From an uncultured Agathobacter sp. (GTDB taxonomy: Bacteria; Bacillota; Clostridia; Lachnospirales; Lachnospiraceae): a stretch of 8,116 nucleotides of DNA. The notes beneath the pieces were generated by a model. That model saw only the letters and a program-made list of their open reading frames with translations, did not search any database and was not told the DNA's origin. The stretch lies in NCBI GenBank assembly GCA_934358675.1, contig CAKRKX010000095.1:1-8116 (forward strand), read 5' to 3'. The position numbers and the translations under genes were made by a program. This document shows positions 6,287 through 8,116 of the stretch, in pieces; the first letter of the stretch is position 1; every line of letters begins with the position of its first letter.

Positions 6287-7378
6287 TTACTTCTTTGTGA
6301 TATAACCCTGTGCCTTTAATAATTCTGCACACAGAACAGCTCCGCCGGCTGCACCACGTACAGTATTGTGAGACAATCCAACGAACTTCCAGTCGTATAC
6401 GGTATCCTCTCTCAGACGTCCGACAGAGATTCCCATACCATTCTCGAAGTTGACATCCATGCTTACCTGTGGACGATTATCCTCTTCAAGATACTGGATG
6501 AACTGCTTCGGAGCGCTAGGAAGCTGTAACTCCTGCGGTACTCCGCTGTAATTTACAAGTGCCTCGATCAACTGCTCCTTGGTTGGTTTCTTCTTAAACT
6601 TAACGAATACCGCTGCGGTATGTCCGTTTAATACCGGAACACGGATACACTGGCATGTGATAACCGGTGATGTAGCAGGAACGATCTCCTTCTTCTCATC
6701 ATCCACGTGTCCCCAGATACGAAGAGGCTCTTTCTCGGATTTTTCTTCCTCACCCCCGATGTATGGGATAATGTTTCCAACCATCTCAGGCCAGTCCTTA
6801 AATGTCTTACCGGCTCCTGAGATTGCCTGATAGGTTGTTGCCACAACTTCATACGGCTCAAACTCTTTCCATGCGGTAAGTACCGGAGCATAACTCTGGA
6901 TTGAGCAGTTCGGCTTAACGGCTACGAATCCGCGTGTTGTGCCAAGTCTCTCCTTCTGGTACTTGATTACTTCCATATGCTGAGGATTGATCTCCGGAAC
7001 AACCATAGGAACATCCGGTGTCCAGCGATGTGCGCTGTTGTTTGATACAACCGGAGTCTCTGTCTTGGCATACTCTTCTTCGATCTTCTTGATCTCTTCT
7101 TTTGTCATATCAACGGCAGAGAATACGAAATCAACTTCAGAAGCAACCTTCTCCACTTCGTTTACATTCATAACAACGATATTCTTAACAGCTTCCGGCA
7201 TCGGAGTGTCCATTTTCCAACGATCGCCGACTGCTTCCTGATATGTCTTTCCCGCACTTCTTGGGCTGGCTGCAATTGTTGTAACCTCAAACCAAGGATG
7301 GTTCTCTAATAATGAAATAAATCTCTGACCTACCATTCCTGTTCCACCAAGAATGCCTACTTTTAACTTTTCGCTCAT
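6287..7378 (-). CDS. asd: Aspartate-semialdehyde dehydrogenase (archaeal/fungal-type branch)
   Basis: The enzyme reduces L-4-aspartyl phosphate with NADPH to L-aspartate 4-semialdehyde (EC 1.2.1.11), the branch point to lysine/diaminopimelate, threonine and methionine, in the cytoplasm. The 363-residue chain is full length. The N-terminal Rossmann motif is GILGGTGMVGQR (8-19). The catalytic Cys158 lies in KPNCSIQ (155-161), followed by QAISGAGKTF (184-193). The likely active-site His253 lies in VLNGHTA (249-255), and a substrate-binding Arg is probable in VGRLRED (319-325). Length and motifs fit the branch containing archaeal and yeast Hom2-type enzymes better than the E. coli type; this is from recalled family features. 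AAGGAG (7391-7396) stands 12 bases before ATG, slightly far. The gene has its own promoter and ends in a hairpin terminator, so it appears monocistronic. No internal damage is seen. Confidence 0.96.
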   Translation of the reverse strand: MSEKLKVGILGGTGMVGQRFISLLENHPWFEVTTIAASPRSAGKTYQEAVGDRWKMDTPMPEAVKNIVVMNVNEVEKVASEVDFVFSAVDMTKEEIKKIEEEYAKTETPVVSNNSAHRWTPDVPMVVPEINPQHMEVIKYQKERLGTTRGFVAVKPNCSIQSYAPVLTAWKEFEPYEVVATTYQAISGAGKTFKDWPEMVGNIIPYIGGEEEKSEKEPLRIWGHVDDEKKEIVPATSPVITCQCIRVPVLNGHTAAVFVKFKKKPTKEQLIEALVNYSGVPQELQLPSAPKQFIQYLEEDNRPQVSMDVNFENGMGISVGRLREDTVYDWKFVGLSHNTVRGAAGGAVLCAELLKAQGYITKK

Positions 7379-7470
7379 TTTCTTTTAAATCTCCTTAAGT
7401 TTTCTCGTATACACGGACACTTGTCTTCGTCCGAAACACTTTTCGATGTTTTGTCCGTTTCTCGCGTACA
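7379..7470 (-). promoter_or_regulatory. Structured 5' leader of asd, class not recognised
   Basis: Downstream of the predicted start site the roughly 90-base leader holds competing inverted repeats. CGAAA-AGTG-TTTCG forms a small hairpin. CGGAC occurs twice, and either copy can pair with the later GTCCG; the first pairing extends to CGGACA/TGTCCG. A direct repeat, GTACGCGAGAAA and GTATACGAGAAA, flanks this block. No T-box (AGGGTGG...ACCGCGG) and no lysine riboswitch core are visible, and the leader is shorter than a lysine riboswitch. It could be an attenuator or simply a structured 5' UTR. Confidence 0.35.
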
Positions 7471-7476
7471 TGTGTC

Positions 7477-7504
7477 TTTATAGGAAATATATTACTTGAA
7501 TCAA
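7477..7504 (-). promoter_or_regulatory. Likely asd promoter
   Basis: On the minus strand, TTGATT (7499-7504), a 16-base spacer and TATAAA (7477-7482) match sigma-A consensus at 4 and 5 of 6 positions. Transcription would start near 7470. A weaker alternative (TTGTAA, 17 bases, TAATAT) overlaps it upstream. Confidence 0.55.
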
Positions 7505-7533
7505 CACAAAATTACAAGGAATAAATTGTCTTA

Positions 7534-7567
7534 AATATACGAAAAAAATCTATTATTTATGTATATT
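7534..7567 (-). terminator. Possible weak terminator or inverted repeat after argH
   Basis: AATATAC (7561-7567) and GTATATT (7534-7540) on the minus strand are perfect 7-bp arms around a 20-base loop that contains a T7 run. It begins 8 bases after the argH stop. The stem is almost all A-T and the T-run lies in the loop rather than after it, so termination would be poor; chance is a real alternative. Confidence 0.25.
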
Positions 7568-7575
7568 ATGCACAA

Positions 7576-8116
7576 TTACTTTTCATTATCCATAGGCTTA
7601 CGGATATTCGCCTGCCAGTCATGTGCAAGATACTCTTCTTCCTGCGCGATCACTTTCTTCATGGCCTCCTCACCCGGAGCTCCGACTGTCAGGCGCTTAT
7701 TGACGCACGTCTCCATGGAGATTGCATCGTAAACATCCTCCTCGAATACCGGCGAAAATGACTTTAACTCTTCCAGTGACATATCATCGATCGGCATCTT
7801 CTTATCAATGCAATACAATACGATACGTCCGATGATTCCGTGCGCATCTCTGAAAGGCACACCATGATTCACCAGATAATCAGCCGCATCGGTGGCATTG
7901 GTAAATCCGTGGTTTGCACTCTGTCTCATCACATCATTATTAAATTTGATCGTATCCAGCATTCCTGTAAAAAGCGCAATGCATCCCTTTGTCGTATCCA
8001 TTGCATCAAAAGAGAGTTCCTTATCCTCCTGCATATCCTTATTATATGCAAGCGGAATTCCCTTCATGGTCGTAAGAAGTGACATCAGCGCACCATATAC
8101 ACGTCCTGTCTTACCG
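7576..8116 (-). CDS. argH: Argininosuccinate lyase, C-terminal 179 residues (5' part beyond the right edge)
   Basis: The enzyme cleaves argininosuccinate to arginine and fumarate, the last step of arginine biosynthesis, as a cytoplasmic homotetramer. The frame is open to the right edge, beginning [19 protein letters not shown], then [13 protein letters not shown]. This is the segment that directly follows the family signature GSSxMPQKKNP, so that signature and about 280 N-terminal residues lie outside the window. The visible part contains the C-terminal helical domain: [28 protein letters not shown] and a tail with KRLTVGAPG. An in-frame ATG at 8085 is internal, because the conserved sequence continues upstream of it. 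The tail ends normally, with the stop at 7576-7578. asd follows after 197 bases with its own promoter, so the two are probably transcribed separately. Confidence 0.96.
   Translation of the reverse strand, partial: GKTGRVYGALMSLLTTMKGIPLAYNKDMQEDKELSFDAMDTTKGCIALFTGMLDTIKFNNDVMRQSANHGFTNATDAADYLVNHGVPFRDAHGIIGRIVLYCIDKKMPIDDMSLEELKSFSPVFEEDVYDAISMETCVNKRLTVGAPGEEAMKKVIAQEEEYLAHDWQANIRKPMDNEK

Noticed and set aside
7379..7575. Lysine riboswitch or T-box upstream of asd
   Set aside because: The transcribed leader is too short for a lysine riboswitch, and no T-box core sequence or terminator/antiterminator pair is visible.
7576..8085. argH read as a complete short protein starting at 8085
   Set aside because: Conserved ArgH sequence (GKTGRVYG) continues in frame upstream to the window edge, so this ATG is internal.

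Overview
This window looks like a core chromosomal segment of a low-to-mid GC anaerobic Firmicute, most probably of the Lachnospiraceae. The assignment rests on recalled family resemblance: the archaeal/fungal-type aspartate-semialdehyde dehydrogenase, the stand-alone left-handed beta-helix protein usually labelled UDP-GlcNAc pyrophosphorylase in Clostridia, and the clostridial NifU-like Fe-S scaffold starting MIYTKEVENM. No rRNA, tRNA, CRISPR array, insertion sequence or phage gene was seen. All six genes I accept lie on the minus strand, so transcription runs from high to low coordinates. The plus-strand open frames are shadows of these genes.

Layout in the direction of transcription: (1) the C-terminal part of argininosuccinate lyase (argH), entering from the right edge and ending at 7576; (2) a 197-base gap with a likely asd promoter and a structured, unclassified leader; (3) asd (7378 to 6287), ending in a strong 16-bp hairpin terminator at 6216-6250; (4) a near-consensus promoter (TTGTCT, 17 bases, TATAAT with extended -10) that starts a new unit; (5) a COG1672-type AAA ATPase with a DUF234-like C-terminus (6052 to 4691); (6) after only 3 bases, a very long topoisomerase III (4687 to 1016); (7) after 43 bases with no terminator, a GlmU-like acyltransferase (972 to 292); (8) a 139-base gap with a possible promoter, then the start of an Fe-S assembly scaffold that leaves at the left edge.

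asd (aspartate family: Lys, Thr, Met, diaminopimelate) and argH (Arg) are ordinary amino-acid biosynthesis. The most unusual part is the ATPase-topoisomerase pair. The ATPase keeps a normal Walker B motif, but its P-loop reads GRKDCKKE instead of GxxxxGK[T/S], and its C-terminal nuclease-like motif reads LCN where relatives have ECK. This suggests a pseudo-enzyme that binds or senses rather than hydrolyses. The topoisomerase, which appears translationally coupled to it, has all expected catalytic residues. It also carries five tandem modules of about 100 residues (four-Cys zinc ribbon plus topoisomerase C-terminal repeat), making it 1223 residues instead of the roughly 700 usual for bacterial Topo III. 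Whether the two proteins work together is an inference from gene order.
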